The notes: generated from the letters alone by a model not told the origin. A stretch of 64,000 nucleotides of DNA from [Clostridium] aminophilum (GCF_900101295.1 NZ_FOIL01000004.1:52014-116013); one strand, 5' to 3'. Shown: positions 8,819 through 17,314, numbered from the stretch's first letter. Numbers and translations: made by a program.

Positions 8819-9115
8819 ATGGAATATGAGATTGGTTTCCGGATCGGTGGTGAACCGAAATCCGATGGATTTGGAGAGGAAGCGGAATCGGAATACGGTG
8901 CGGTGGCAAATGCCGGTGCGCCGAGAGATATCAATGTTCCGGCATTTATGCGGAGTCTGAGAAATATGCGCAGGAACGAAATGATCCAGTGTCCGTTCTG
9001 CACCGGCGGAAACGTGTCTTTTTTTGGACAGGACGGTTCCTCCGATGTGTTCAGCTGTGACCGGTGCGAGACCAGAGTTGAAATTCGCGCCGGCGCACAT
9101 TTTGTGTTCGGATGA
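8819..9115 (+). CDS. Small zinc-ribbon protein of unknown function, coupled to cbiL
   Basis: Ninety-eight residues with two CxxC pairs, CPFC near residue 58 and CDRC near residue 79, spaced as in a zinc ribbon; the first 50 residues are acidic and low in hydrophobics. GAGGAG lies 8 bases before the ATG. The stop codon overlaps the cbiL start (ATGA at 9112), so the two are almost certainly translated together. I do not recognise a named family. A role in metal handling or regulation for the cobalamin genes is only suggested by the position. Confidence 0.75.
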   Translation: MEYEIGFRIGGEPKSDGFGEEAESEYGAVANAGAPRDINVPAFMRSLRNMRRNEMIQCPFCTGGNVSFFGQDGSSDVFSCDRCETRVEIRAGAHFVFG

Positions 9116-9807
9116 CGGGGAAGAGAGGCGTGCTGTATGGCGTGAGCGTGGGGCCGGGTGATCCGGAGCTGATGACGCTTCGCGCGGTGCGCACGCTGGA
9201 AGCCTGCGATGTCATCGCGGCACCGGAGATAAAAGGCGGATCCCATGCGGCACTGGATATTGCGAGACGTGCAGTCTGTCTGGAACGGAAAGAGATCCGG
9301 ATGCTCTCCTTTACCATGAGCCGTGATCCGGAGATCCTTGTAAAGTCCCATGAGAAGCAGGCGGAAATCCTGATCGGGATTTTGGAACAGGGGAAAAATG
9401 TCGCCATGCTGAATCTTGGCGATGCGAGCCTCTACGGCACCTGGGAATATATCCGGGATATTGCAGAACACAGAGGATTTGAGACGAAGACCATCCCGGG
9501 CGTGACCAGTTTCAGCGCATCTGCCGCGGCACTTAACGTCAGTCTGACCAGCGGAGCGGATCCGCTCATCATTCTTCCGGCGTCTCATCCGGACATCACG
9601 CAAAAATATCTAAAACTGCCCGGAGCAAAAGTTCTCATGAAGTCAGGAAGAAACCTTGCAGCGATCAGGGAAATGATCGAGGAGGCCGGGCTGACCGATC
9701 GTGCGCAGATGGCGGTGAACTGTGGAATGCCGGATGAAAAGCTGTTTCACAGTCTTCGTGATGCAGGCGATGAGGAGGGATATTTTTCCACGATTCTTGT
9801 GAAGTAA
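9112..9807 (+). CDS. cbiL: Cobalt-precorrin-2 (precorrin-2) C20-methyltransferase
   Basis: Adds the C20 methyl group in the first committed methylation of corrin synthesis. The 231-residue protein is a tetrapyrrole methylase with GVSVGPGDPELMTLRAVRTLEACDVIAAPE at the N terminus (typical of CbiL/CobI), LNLGDASLYGTWEYI, and IPGVTSFSASAAALN. It is separated from the main cbi run by rsuA and a repeat element, and its start is inside the stop of the zinc-ribbon ORF. Confidence 0.95.
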   Translation: MTGKRGVLYGVSVGPGDPELMTLRAVRTLEACDVIAAPEIKGGSHAALDIARRAVCLERKEIRMLSFTMSRDPEILVKSHEKQAEILIGILEQGKNVAMLNLGDASLYGTWEYIRDIAEHRGFETKTIPGVTSFSASAAALNVSLTSGADPLIILPASHPDITQKYLKLPGAKVLMKSGRNLAAIREMIEEAGLTDRAQMAVNCGMPDEKLFHSLRDAGDEEGYFSTILVK

Positions 9808-9828
9808 AATTACGAGTTCCGGAAAGAC

Positions 9829-9968
9829 CTCGTCAGGCAGATTTCTGAAGTATGCGAAAAGGTTGAAGAGATCTCGTCAGACAGATTCCTGAAGTATGCG
9901 AAAAGGTTGAAGAGACCTCGTCAGACAGATTCCTGTAGTATGTGCAAAGGTTGAAAAGCTCTCGCCAG
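9829..9968 (+). repeat. Tandem array of a 44-bp unit
   Basis: CTCGTCAG recurs at 9829, 9873 and 9917 and as CTCGCCAG at 9961, exactly 44 bases apart each time. The unit also contains CAGATT, CTG, AGTATG and AAAGGTTGAA. There are three full copies plus the start of a fourth. It occupies the leader region between cbiL and the Y-family polymerase gene, so it could affect expression of the latter. Confidence 0.9.
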
Positions 9969-9998
9969 GTGCTGCGCGAGTCAGAGAAAAGAAAACAA

Positions 9999-11516
9999 AT
10001 GAGCAAAACATACATTGCGATCGATCTCAAGTCATTTTATGCGTCGGCAGAGTGTGTCAGCAGAGGGATGGATCCTCTGGATACGAATCTGGTTGTGGCT
10101 GATGCCTCACGGACCGAGAAGACGATCTGCCTTGCGGTCTCGCCATCCCTGAAACGGTACGGTATTTCGGGGAGAGCGAGACTTTTTGAGGTTGTTCAGA
10201 AGATGAAGGAGGTCAACGCGGCGCGCGAAAAAATACGCGGCATGGTGAAAGAAAACGGTGTTTCGGTTTCCGCAAGAGCACTTGACGCGGATCCTGCGCT
10301 GGCCGCCGACTACATTGCGGCTCCGCCGCGGATGTCCTACTACATGCAGGTGAGCAGTGACATTTACCGGATTTATCTGAATTATGCCGCGCCGGAAGAC
10401 ATTCACATCTATTCCGTCGACGAGGTTTTCATCGACGTCACCGATTACCTTCGCACTTACGGACTTACGGCGAGAGAACTGGTCCGGAGGATCATCAGCG
10501 ATGTGCTTGCGAAAACCGGAATCACCGCGACCGCCGGGATTGCCCCGAATCTCTACCTGTGCAAAGCGGCGATGGATATCGTGGCGAAACATATTCCGGC
10601 GGACCGGGACGGGGTACGGATTGCGGAACTCGATGAGCGATCCTACCGGAAACTTCTCTGGAATCACCGTCCGCTGACCGATTTCTGGCGGGTTGGCCGC
10701 GGAATCGCCCGAAAACTGGAGCATTACGGAATGTACACCATGGGGGATGTGGCCCGGATGTCACTTCAAAATGAGGATCTTCTGTTTAAACTTTTCGGCG
10801 TCAATGCGGAACTGCTGATCGACCACGCCTGGGGACTGGAGAGCTGCACGATGGCCGATATCAAGGGTTACCGGACGGAGGAGAAGAGTTTCTCGTCCGG
10901 TCAGGTTCTGCAGAACCCGTACACGAAAGAGAAGGGCCGGATCATTATCCGGGAAATGGCGGAGGCTCTGAGCCTTCAGCTGGTGGATAAAAAACTCCTC
11001 ACGGATCTGGTCGGCGTATATGTCGGCTATGAGGCCCTGGAAAAAAACGGCAAACGAAGATATGCGGCTGATCTTCCGGAGGACGGAAGTCATGTTGTCG
11101 ATCATTACGGAAGGGTAACGCCGAAACCGGCTGCCGGATCCATGACACTTCCGCGAAGGACCAACAGCACAAAGGAGATTACCGAAGCCATGCTCAGCCT
11201 GTTCGACGGGCTGGCGGATCCGAATCTGCTGGAACGGCGGTATACGCTGACGGTCGGACGGCTGATTCCCGAGGAAAAAGACCGGGAGGAACAGGAAAAT
11301 TCGTTTGAACAGCTGGATATGTTCACGGATTATGAGGCGCGGGAGAAGGAACAGCAGAAAGAAGCCGCTGAGCGGCAAAAGGAGCGGAAGGTGCAGGAAG
11401 CCATGCTGGAGATCCGGAAGAAATTCGGAGCGACGGCACTGGTAAAAGGAACCGATCTTCAGGAAGGCGCTACCGGCATCGAGCGCGGCCGTCAGATCGG
11501 CGGACACAAGGCATAA
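9999..11516 (+). CDS. Y-family DNA polymerase, UmuC/ImpB-MucB-SamB type
   Basis: Translesion DNA polymerase. The 505-residue chain begins with YIAIDLKSFYASAECVSRG, where the Asp and the steric-gate aromatic lie, then RTEKTICLAVSPSLKRYGISG and the catalytic IYSVDEVFIDVTDY near residue 142, followed by TATAGIAPNLYLCKAAMDIVAKH and a little-finger domain. The charged C-terminal tail (EEQENSFEQLDMF) contains QLDMF, which looks like a sliding-clamp-binding motif. The ATG at 9999 is where the family begins. A YolD-like gene follows, the usual partner of Gram-positive UmuC-type polymerases. Confidence 0.93.
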   Translation: MSKTYIAIDLKSFYASAECVSRGMDPLDTNLVVADASRTEKTICLAVSPSLKRYGISGRARLFEVVQKMKEVNAAREKIRGMVKENGVSVSARALDADPALAADYIAAPPRMSYYMQVSSDIYRIYLNYAAPEDIHIYSVDEVFIDVTDYLRTYGLTARELVRRIISDVLAKTGITATAGIAPNLYLCKAAMDIVAKHIPADRDGVRIAELDERSYRKLLWNHRPLTDFWRVGRGIARKLEHYGMYTMGDVARMSLQNEDLLFKLFGVNAELLIDHAWGLESCTMADIKGYRTEEKSFSSGQVLQNPYTKEKGRIIIREMAEALSLQLVDKKLLTDLVGVYVGYEALEKNGKRRYAADLPEDGSHVVDHYGRVTPKPAAGSMTLPRRTNSTKEITEAMLSLFDGLADPNLLERRYTLTVGRLIPEEKDREEQENSFEQLDMFTDYEAREKEQQKEAAERQKERKVQEAMLEIRKKFGATALVKGTDLQEGATGIERGRQIGGHKA

Positions 11517-11562
11517 AACGTAAGCCGCGAAACAGCGGATTATGATGAAAGGAGGGAGCGGG

Positions 11563-11982
11563 ATGCGCGAAGCGGAAGATCTTTATGCGGATATCATCGA
11601 ATATGACTACAAAGGTCCGGCGCATCACCGCCGTATGTCTCCCAACAAGCGGGCGGCACAGTTTATTCCGTTTGCCGCCCTGACCGGATTCGGGGACGCG
11701 ACGGACGAGACAGCCCGTCTCACCGAGCGAAAGCGCATTCTCACCGAGAGCAGAAGAGAAGAACTGGACAAAAAGATTGCGGCGTGTATCTCACCGGAGG
11801 CGGCAGGGCAGGCGCGGACGGTGGAAATCACCTATTTTCTGGCCGATCTTCGCAAAGACGGCGGGACTTACGTGACCTGCACGGGAAGAATCCGGAAGAC
11901 GGATCCCTATTCGCGGACGCTGGTGATGGAGGACGGAACCTGTATTCCGGCGGAAGATGTCTGGGACATCCGTATGGAATGA
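11563..11982 (+). CDS. YolD-like family protein, partner of the Y-family polymerase
   Basis: Small 139-residue protein with the YolD-like features MSPNKRAAQFIPFAALTGFGDATDETARLT and a C-terminal beta-rich half with IRKTDPYSRTLVMEDGTCIPAEDVWDI. The ATG at 11563 is preferred over 11542 because AAAGGAGGG is placed correctly before it. It follows the polymerase by 46 bases and is probably in the same transcript. In other Firmicutes such pairs act in damage-induced mutagenesis, with the small protein proposed to play the part of UmuD; that role is inferred here. Confidence 0.85.
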   Translation: MREAEDLYADIIEYDYKGPAHHRRMSPNKRAAQFIPFAALTGFGDATDETARLTERKRILTESRREELDKKIAACISPEAAGQARTVEITYFLADLRKDGGTYVTCTGRIRKTDPYSRTLVMEDGTCIPAEDVWDIRME

Positions 11983-12126
11983 ACGGTGGGAACGTGCGGG
12001 AATGTTTTTGGGAGAACGCAGGATCGGCCCCGGGAGATACAGGAAAGGTCTTCGTGGAATTGCAGAAAGAAAGCAGAAATTAATACATGAAAATATTTAA
12101 TTTTTGCGAACATAAAATTCAGAAAT

Positions 12127-12141
12127 GTGATATAATATCAC
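12127..12141 (+). promoter_or_regulatory. Palindrome GTGATATAATATCAC
   Basis: Perfect 7-bp arms around a central A in the 353-base AT-rich gap before the LysR gene. It contains a TATAAT string. Closely similar palindromes overlap likely -10 boxes at 56979-56992 and 63487-63501. It is about 85 bases upstream of the best LysR promoter, so it could be an operator or a second start site. Confidence 0.4.
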
Positions 12142-12210
12142 CTTTGGTAATGATTATCATATCTGCGGTAAATGGAATCAACGGTATGAATAATTTTATT
12201 CATTTGACAG

Positions 12211-12239
12211 TTGACAAAGATTGATTATAAAACGATAAT
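12211..12239 (+). promoter_or_regulatory. Sigma-A-type promoter for the LysR gene
   Basis: TTGACA (12211-12216), a 17-base spacer and GATAAT (12234-12239) give a near-consensus promoter with a leader of roughly 90 bases before the ATG at 12336. A second TTGACA lies at 12204. The rest of the gap from 11983 is AT-rich and holds the palindrome at 12127. Confidence 0.75.
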
Positions 12240-12335
12240 AAAATACAGTAAATCGGAAATATTTAAGATTTCACTGCAGCAGGGTAGTCATTTGCCGGAA
12301 TGTATAAGAATACAGAAAAGAAGAGGTAGTATTAT

Positions 12336-13205
12336 ATGACTTTATTGACGTATCAGGTATTTAAGACGGTATCTGAGATGGGAAGCTTTCACAAAGCGGC
12401 AAGCGTTTTGGGCCTGACTCCATCCGCCATCAGCCATGCGATTTCCTCGATGGAAAATGAGCTCGGTTTCAGTGTTCTGACCCGCAACAAGGCCGGTGTT
12501 ACACTGACCAACTACGGCGAGCACATTCTTCCGTATGTCAATGCGGTTTTAAACAGCGATGAGAGCCTTAAGCAGGTGGTTGCCGAATTCAAGGGACTGA
12601 AACAGGGAACCGTAAAGATCGGCTGTTTTTCCAGTGCCTGCACCAGCTGGATGCCGGACATCATCAATTCGTTTACAGAGATTTACCCGGCAATCCGGAT
12701 TGAAGTGTTCCAGGGAACCTATGATGATGTGATCTACTGGATCAAGAACGGTGTGGTTGACTTCGGATTTCTCTCCCAGTCGAGCAGCGGTGATCTGAAT
12801 TTTGAACCGATCTACCGCGATCCGCTTCTGTGCATCACACCGGCGAATTTTGAGAAAGAAGAAGGCACGGAGATGACGGCGGAGGAGATGTCCAAATCCC
12901 AGTTCGTTGTTCAGCGGGAATCCACCGATGCCGATATTGCCAATTACATGAAATCCGTCAATCTCGATCCGCAGTCCAATTATCATGTGGTGGACGACCT
13001 GTCGACGATCGCGATGGTAGCGCACGGCTTCGGCATCTGCATCATGCCGGAACTGGTCATGCACGACATCACCTATGAAGTAAAGCGTTATCCGATTGCG
13101 GATGCAGAGCGAATGATCGGTCTGTCCTGCCTGAACCCGCAGTTCATGGCACCGGCCGTCCGCACGCTGTACCAGCATATCAAGGAGAATTATTCCAACC
13201 TCTGA
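12336..13205 (+). CDS. LysR-family transcriptional regulator
   Basis: A 289-residue regulator with an N-terminal winged helix-turn-helix (LLTYQVFKTVSEMGSFHKAASVLGLTPSAISHAISSMENELGF) and a C-terminal substrate-binding domain starting near residue 90 (GTVKIGCFSSACTSWMP). The AGAGGT before the ATG is modest. It is flanked by the polymerase pair upstream and a convergent hypothetical gene downstream, so its target is not evident from the neighbourhood; autoregulation from its own long leader is likely for the family. Confidence 0.92.
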   Translation: MTLLTYQVFKTVSEMGSFHKAASVLGLTPSAISHAISSMENELGFSVLTRNKAGVTLTNYGEHILPYVNAVLNSDESLKQVVAEFKGLKQGTVKIGCFSSACTSWMPDIINSFTEIYPAIRIEVFQGTYDDVIYWIKNGVVDFGFLSQSSSGDLNFEPIYRDPLLCITPANFEKEEGTEMTAEEMSKSQFVVQRESTDADIANYMKSVNLDPQSNYHVVDDLSTIAMVAHGFGICIMPELVMHDITYEVKRYPIADAERMIGLSCLNPQFMAPAVRTLYQHIKENYSNL

Positions 13206-13238
13206 CGGATTATTCCATTTTCCAGAATATTCAACAAG

Positions 13239-13285
13239 AAAGTCCGCAGACTTCCAACCATTCCGGCGGGGAGTTTGCGGACTTT
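13239..13285 (+). terminator. Bidirectional terminator-like hairpin between convergent genes
   Basis: AAAGTCCGCAGACT (13239-13252) pairs with AGTTTGCGGACTTT (13272-13285). The stem sits between the LysR stop (13205) and the stop of the minus-strand gene (13311). The arms are the same AAAGTCCGC sequence as the dispersed repeat, suggesting that repeat copies double as terminators. Confidence 0.6.
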
Positions 13286-13310
13286 GTGCGCTGTCTCTGT
13301 TCACCTGTAA

Positions 13311-13832
13311 TCAGAAAGTGTGCGTTGTCACGCCGTTGCCGGCTTCCAGCGCGTAATCCACGCGGTCCATCATATCGTACATGGCGCTTCCGCGGTCGGT
13401 CATGGATGGCGTGTACATCAGGGAAATGCTGTCCTCAGCCTCGTGAAGTTCGCTCAGCGGAATCATCGGCGTGTGGATTTTGCTGATGACCTGCTGGATC
13501 TGGAGTTTTTTGCTGTAGGTGATCTCCAGAAGCATCATGTCGTCGACGGACGGCTGATAGCAGCAGCGGATGGTACCGTTGGTTCCGTCAATGCCGGAGA
13601 AGGAATCCAGAATCTCGTCAAAGATCTCCTGCGGATCGGCGTCCTTTTTGTTCAGGACGGCAGCCGGGTTCTCGACATAGATCGTGTAATGGGACGCCTG
13701 ATCGAGATGATAGAGACCGTATTTGATCAGATTGATCAGAGAGCTCGCATATCCCTCCGGCATGGTCATCTGAACGTACTCGTTCAGCTCTTCGATCACA
13801 TTTTCCGGAAGGTTAAAACGGATATTTGTCAT
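13311..13832 (-). CDS. Hypothetical protein, only clear minus-strand gene
   Basis: A 173-residue protein that I do not recognise. It starts TNIRFNLPENVIEELNEYVQMTM, resembling an alpha-helical DNA-binding or dimerisation segment, and continues as an acidic mixed alpha/beta protein without membrane segments. The ATG at 13832-13830 has GTGAGGTG upstream on the minus strand, and a good promoter lies just beyond it. The longer frame to 14147 is not used because its extra N terminus is low-complexity and overlaps that promoter. Convergent with LysR and divergent from the DUF3783 gene. Confidence 0.8.
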   Translation of the reverse strand: MTNIRFNLPENVIEELNEYVQMTMPEGYASSLINLIKYGLYHLDQASHYTIYVENPAAVLNKKDADPQEIFDEILDSFSGIDGTNGTIRCCYQPSVDDMMLLEITYSKKLQIQQVISKIHTPMIPLSELHEAEDSISLMYTPSMTDRGSAMYDMMDRVDYALEAGNGVTTHTF

Positions 13833-14145
13833 GAAATTGCACCTCACTGCTGTAAATTCGATAATCCGATTATAGCATGGGAAGTCACTCTTCACAATGC
13901 GGCGTAATTCTCCGGCATTTGTCGTGAAGGATCGCCGTCCCGGTCCCGTTTTGCCCCGGTTTTGTGCTATACTGTGTTCAGCAATGCCCACAGGCGGAGG
14001 CTTCGGAAGAAACCGCCGTCGGGCGGAAGAAGCGGCTGCTGCGGAGGAAACTGCCGTCGGGCAGGCGGAAGCAGCGAGTGCAGAAGCAACAGGAAACAGG
14101 AACCGGAAAACGGATGGAAGAAGGAAAGAAGGAAAGAAGGAAAAC
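13833..14145. other. Divergent intergenic region with an extended -10 box and a purine-rich leader
   Basis: This 313-base gap separates the minus-strand gene from the DUF3783 gene. Beyond the minus promoter it holds TGCTATACT (13965-13973), an extended -10 motif that could drive the plus-strand gene. The rest, 13985-14140, is rich in GAAG/GGAA and has an imperfect duplication of GAAACTGCCGTCGGGC. Open frames through it are not called as genes because their composition is low-complexity. Confidence 0.5.
13869..13897 (-). promoter_or_regulatory. Promoter of the minus-strand hypothetical gene
   Basis: On the minus strand TTGTGA (13897-13892), a 17-base spacer and TATAAT (13874-13869) precede the ATG at 13832 by about 36 bases. 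The match to the sigma-A consensus is good. Confidence 0.7.
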
Positions 14146-14574
14146 ATGAGGGCATCAAACGGGAAAATCCTGGTATTTAATATGAATCCCCTTCGGGCAG
14201 CATCGATTTATAACATCTGCCGCGAAATCGGCGTTCCGCTGATCCCGGTAGACTCGAAATACATTGGGATTCCGCTTGGAACGATCGCCATGGCGGCGGG
14301 GCCGGACGGGACACTCGACGCGGAAATGCTGGAAAAAGCAGGGAGGACGGGAAGCGGCAGAACCGCGCCGAACGGAATCCGGGGGGAAATGCTGTTATTC
14401 TGCGGGATGACTTCGGATGAGGTTGACCGTTTTCTGGAAACATCGAGGAGACTCGGCGTTCCGGGAGTGGATCTCAAAGCCGTTTTGACCGGGACCAATG
14501 CCGCATGGAGTGCGGAAAAGCTTTATCGCGAGATCGCTGAGGAACACCGCAGAATGCACGGTTTGAAATCGTAA
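14146..14574 (+). CDS. DUF3783 domain protein
   Basis: A 142-residue protein. The second half, LLFCGMTSDEVDRFLETSRRLGVPGVDLKAVLTGTNAAWS followed by a helix with LYREIAEEHRRMHG, resembles the DUF3783 domain of Clostridia. The first half (KILVFNMNPLRAASIYNICREIGVPLIPVD) looks like a small alpha/beta fold. The start at 14146 follows a purine-rich RBS-like stretch (AAGAAGGAAAAC). Function is unknown; no operon partner is evident. Confidence 0.78.
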   Translation: MRASNGKILVFNMNPLRAASIYNICREIGVPLIPVDSKYIGIPLGTIAMAAGPDGTLDAEMLEKAGRTGSGRTAPNGIRGEMLLFCGMTSDEVDRFLETSRRLGVPGVDLKAVLTGTNAAWSAEKLYREIAEEHRRMHGLKS

Positions 14575-14813
14575 TGGCGGAACGGCAGGTATGAAAAGAA
14601 ATAATGACAAGCGATTGATTGCACAGATATTTATACAATATTCCGGTATTGAAAAAACATTTGTCAGATATAATCACAAAATACATCGAACGAAATGTCT
14701 TTTTATTGCACATTTTACAAATGGATTTTTCAGGAATTATTCGGTAAGATACTGTCATATTTGTGGGGAATGGTCGAAAGACCTTGAAGTTTGATCTCAG
14801 GGAGGGGAACGAG

Positions 14814-15053
14814 ATGGAATTTTCAATCCGCGATATCAGCAGTGTTCAGGATTTTGCTGATCTGATCGACAGTTGCAGTCATGATGTTTATGTTGAGTCT
14901 GTCAGCGGCGACCGTCTGAATCTGAAGAGTACGCTCACCAGATTCGCGTTTATGACCAAGCTCGCAAGCGGTCAGAGAAACAGCGATTTCCGGCTTTTTT
15001 TCTCCAATACGGACGATGAGAAGAAGGTACGCAGTTACATGAGTACGGTTTAA
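14814..15053 (+). CDS. Small HPr-like fold protein lacking the phosphorylatable His
   Basis: Seventy-nine residues with a strong GGGAGGGG ribosome binding site. The pattern FADLIDSCSHDVYVESVSG, then LNLKS, then a hydrophobic helix and FRLFFSNTDDEKKVRSYM lines up by eye with HPr proteins from about residue 20 onward, including the KS phospho-serine-type position. The His of the HPr active site is absent, as DISSVQD stands there. I read it as an HPr-like or Crh-like domain of unknown role. The 239-base gap upstream has nothing I can call. Confidence 0.65.
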   Translation: MEFSIRDISSVQDFADLIDSCSHDVYVESVSGDRLNLKSTLTRFAFMTKLASGQRNSDFRLFFSNTDDEKKVRSYMSTV

Positions 15054-15086
15054 ATGGTCCGGGAGGAACAGAATATTGGAACACAT

Positions 15087-15114
15087 CGGCAGCTTCCGGG
15101 AGGGGCTGCCGTTT
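15087..15114 (+). terminator. Terminator of the HPr-like gene
   Basis: CGGCAGC (15087-15093) pairs with GCTGCCG (15105-15111) and is followed by TTTA. The long dispersed repeat begins immediately after it. Confidence 0.6.
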
Positions 15115-15297
15115 ATGTTTCATAGGAAATTTCTCCGAAATTCCCTATGAAACATAAACGCTCCGCGAGGATGCGCACGCCGCTGTAAGGAAACTGTCAC
15201 CTAACGGTGACCAGCGGCGGCGCGCAAAGTCCGCGGGGCTCCCCTCAGGACTGAGGGGATGGGGGAGCCGAAGTCCGCTTGCGGACTTTGTTCGTCC
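15111..15297 (+). repeat. Long, well-preserved copy of the dispersed intergenic repeat
   Basis: The left part is a 22-bp hairpin with one mismatch, arms GTTTATGTTTCATAGG and CCTATGAAACATAAAC around TTTCTCCGAAATT. The middle holds GCTCCGCGAGGATGCGCACG and GGTGACCAGCGGCGGCGCGC. The right part has AAAGTCCGCGGGGCTCCCCT, a GAAGTCCGCTTGCGGACTT hairpin and a final TTGTTC. Other copies are at 8540 (minus), 46682 and 63316, with shorter relatives elsewhere. No open frame is conserved between copies. Confidence 0.8.
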
Positions 15298-15359
15298 ATA
15301 AAAAGTCCGCGGGTTCCGGTTCAGGAACGAAGGGATTTTTTCCAGATAAATGTTGAACT

Positions 15360-15387
15360 TTGAAAAATCTCCCGATGCCTATATAAT
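15360..15387 (+). promoter_or_regulatory. Promoter of pepF
   Basis: TTGAAA (15360-15365), a 16-base spacer and TATAAT (15382-15387), about 67 bases before the pepF ATG. The remainder of the 401-base gap from 15054 is a terminator and the dispersed repeat. Confidence 0.7.
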
Positions 15388-15454
15388 AATCGTGACATGG
15401 AAAGAGAAAACGCTATCAGAATCATGACCTGAAAGACGAAAAAGGAGATAACGT

Positions 15455-17266
15455 ATGAATACACCAATCGAAACAAAAGAGCGCCGCGACATGGATCCGG
15501 CATATACCTGGGATCTCTCGACACTGTATCACAGTGATGATGAGTGGAAGGAGGATCTGGAGAAACTCGGAGAACTGACTGACCGGGCGGCGGCATTTTC
15601 CGGAAAACTGACCGATGCGGCGTCGATCCGCGCGTTTATGGACGCGGAGACGGAAATGGAGCAGAAGATTGCGGATCTCTACACCTATGCCATGCTCCGC
15701 CTCTCGGAGGATACGAGAGACGCAAAAGCGCAGGAGATGATGAGCATCGCCGAGTCCCGCTACACGGCAGCCGTGAGCCGGGTCAGCTTTGCAAGCCCGG
15801 AGATCCTTTCTCTTCCGGAAGAGACGCTCCGCGAAGTGACCGGAGCGGAAGAGACAAAGCCGTATCATTTCAATCTCGAAAAGCTTCTGGAACGGAAACC
15901 CCACGTCCTCAGCTCGGCGGAAGAAAAACTTCTGGCAAGCTTCGGCGAAGTTCTGAATGCACCGGAGCGGATTGCCGAGAATCTTCAGGATGCGGATATG
16001 ACCTTTGAGGATGCGGCGGACTCGAAGGGAGAAATGCACGAAGTGACGCAGGCCAATTACATCCTTCTGCAGCAGTCGCCGGACCGGACGCTGCGCGAAA
16101 ATGCCTTCCGCAGTTTTTATAAAGGGTTCAGGGGACACATCAATACCTTTACGGCGGCTTATGCCGGCTGCGTGAAAGGGGCGGCAGCGGAGGCTGCGGC
16201 CCGGCATTATGAGTCGAGCCGTGCCATGTCCATGGCGGATGAACATATCCCAACGGAGGTATACGACAATCTGACGGAGAGCGTGCGGAAGTTTATGCCG
16301 GCGATGTACCGCTATGTAAAACTCAGGAAGCGGATTCTCGGCCTGGACGAGCTTCATTACTATGATGTGTATACACCGCTTTCCAAAGGAAGCACGAAGA
16401 CCTGGACCTATGCGGAAGCCTGCGATACGATTCTCGAGGCGTTAAAGCCGCTGGGATCCGATTACACGGATCGGGTGAAAAAGGCATTTGCCGATCGCTG
16501 GATCGACGTCTATCCGAACAAGGGGAAGCGCGGCGGCGCATTTTCCAGCGGAACCTATCGATCCAATCCGTTTATCCTCACCAGCTTTACCGGAAACTAC
16601 GACAGCGTGACGACGGTGGCGCACGAGATGGGACACTCCATGCATACCTGGCTTTCGAACCACACACAGCCGGCGCAGTATGCGGATTACACGCTGTTCG
16701 TGGCGGAAGTGGCGTCCACGGTCAATGAAAATCTTCTGGTGGAGCATCTTCTGGGGAAGACGACGGATCCGGCGGAGCGTCTCGCCCTTCTCAATCAGTA
16801 TCTGGAAGGATTCAAGGGAACGGTTTACCGCCAGACGATGTTTGCGGAATTTGAGCGCGCGGCGCATGAGATGGCGGAGCGCGGTGAAGGGATCACGGCG
16901 GAGTCGCTGAACCGCGTCTACAAAAAACTGGTGGAGGATTACTTCGGACCGGAACTGGTCATGGACGATGAGGTACAGTATGAGTGGGCGAGAATCCCGC
17001 ATTTCTACCGTCCGTTCTATGTTTATAAATATGCGACCAGCTATTCCGCTGCGATTGCGATCTCCGAGGCGATTCTGACATCGGGCGAGGCGGCATCGAA
17101 GCCGTATCTGGAGTTCCTCTCCATGGGAGGAAGCAAATATCCGCTGGATGAGCTTGCCCACGGCGGCGTGGATCTGAGAACGGCGGCGCCGATCGAGAGC
17201 GCGCTCCGGAAATTCGAGAGGATTCTCGACGAGGCGGAGAAAGCGGCGGCTGAGCTCGGTCTGTGA
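15455..17266 (+). CDS. pepF: Oligoendopeptidase F (M3 metallopeptidase)
   Basis: Cytoplasmic zinc peptidase that cuts short peptides. The 603-residue chain has the M3B layout: helical N-terminal half and a catalytic domain with TVAHEMGHSMHTWLSN near residues 386-401 (HExxH zinc ligands) and the third-ligand region FVAEVASTVNENLLVEHLL. The late motif RIPHFYRPFYVYKYATSYSAAIAI is typical of PepF. AAAGGAG lies 8 bases before the ATG. It stands alone with its own promoter and is likely monocistronic or leads into the permease 48 bases later. Confidence 0.96.
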   Translation: MNTPIETKERRDMDPAYTWDLSTLYHSDDEWKEDLEKLGELTDRAAAFSGKLTDAASIRAFMDAETEMEQKIADLYTYAMLRLSEDTRDAKAQEMMSIAESRYTAAVSRVSFASPEILSLPEETLREVTGAEETKPYHFNLEKLLERKPHVLSSAEEKLLASFGEVLNAPERIAENLQDADMTFEDAADSKGEMHEVTQANYILLQQSPDRTLRENAFRSFYKGFRGHINTFTAAYAGCVKGAAAEAAARHYESSRAMSMADEHIPTEVYDNLTESVRKFMPAMYRYVKLRKRILGLDELHYYDVYTPLSKGSTKTWTYAEACDTILEALKPLGSDYTDRVKKAFADRWIDVYPNKGKRGGAFSSGTYRSNPFILTSFTGNYDSVTTVAHEMGHSMHTWLSNHTQPAQYADYTLFVAEVASTVNENLLVEHLLGKTTDPAERLALLNQYLEGFKGTVYRQTMFAEFERAAHEMAERGEGITAESLNRVYKKLVEDYFGPELVMDDEVQYEWARIPHFYRPFYVYKYATSYSAAIAISEAILTSGEAASKPYLEFLSMGGSKYPLDELAHGGVDLRTAAPIESALRKFERILDEAEKAAAELGL

Positions 17267-17314
17267 AGGGAGCCATCCTGCCAAAAGGTTACGATTTGAT
17301 GGAACAGAGGTTTT

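Noticed and set aside
12114..12128. CodY-box-like AAAATTCAGAAATGT before the LysR gene
   Set aside because: Only 11 of 15 positions fit and it partly overlaps a separate palindrome; chance is likely in AT-rich DNA.
13897..14145. Upstream extension of the DUF3783 gene
   Set aside because: The extra N terminus is low-complexity Ala/Glu/Arg from purine-rich DNA and overlaps the promoter region of the opposite gene.
14591..14794. 67-codon frame between the DUF3783 and HPr-like genes
   Set aside because: AT-rich, no ribosome binding site, and its translation resembles no protein; a TTGAAA/TATAAT pair there is only 14 bases apart.
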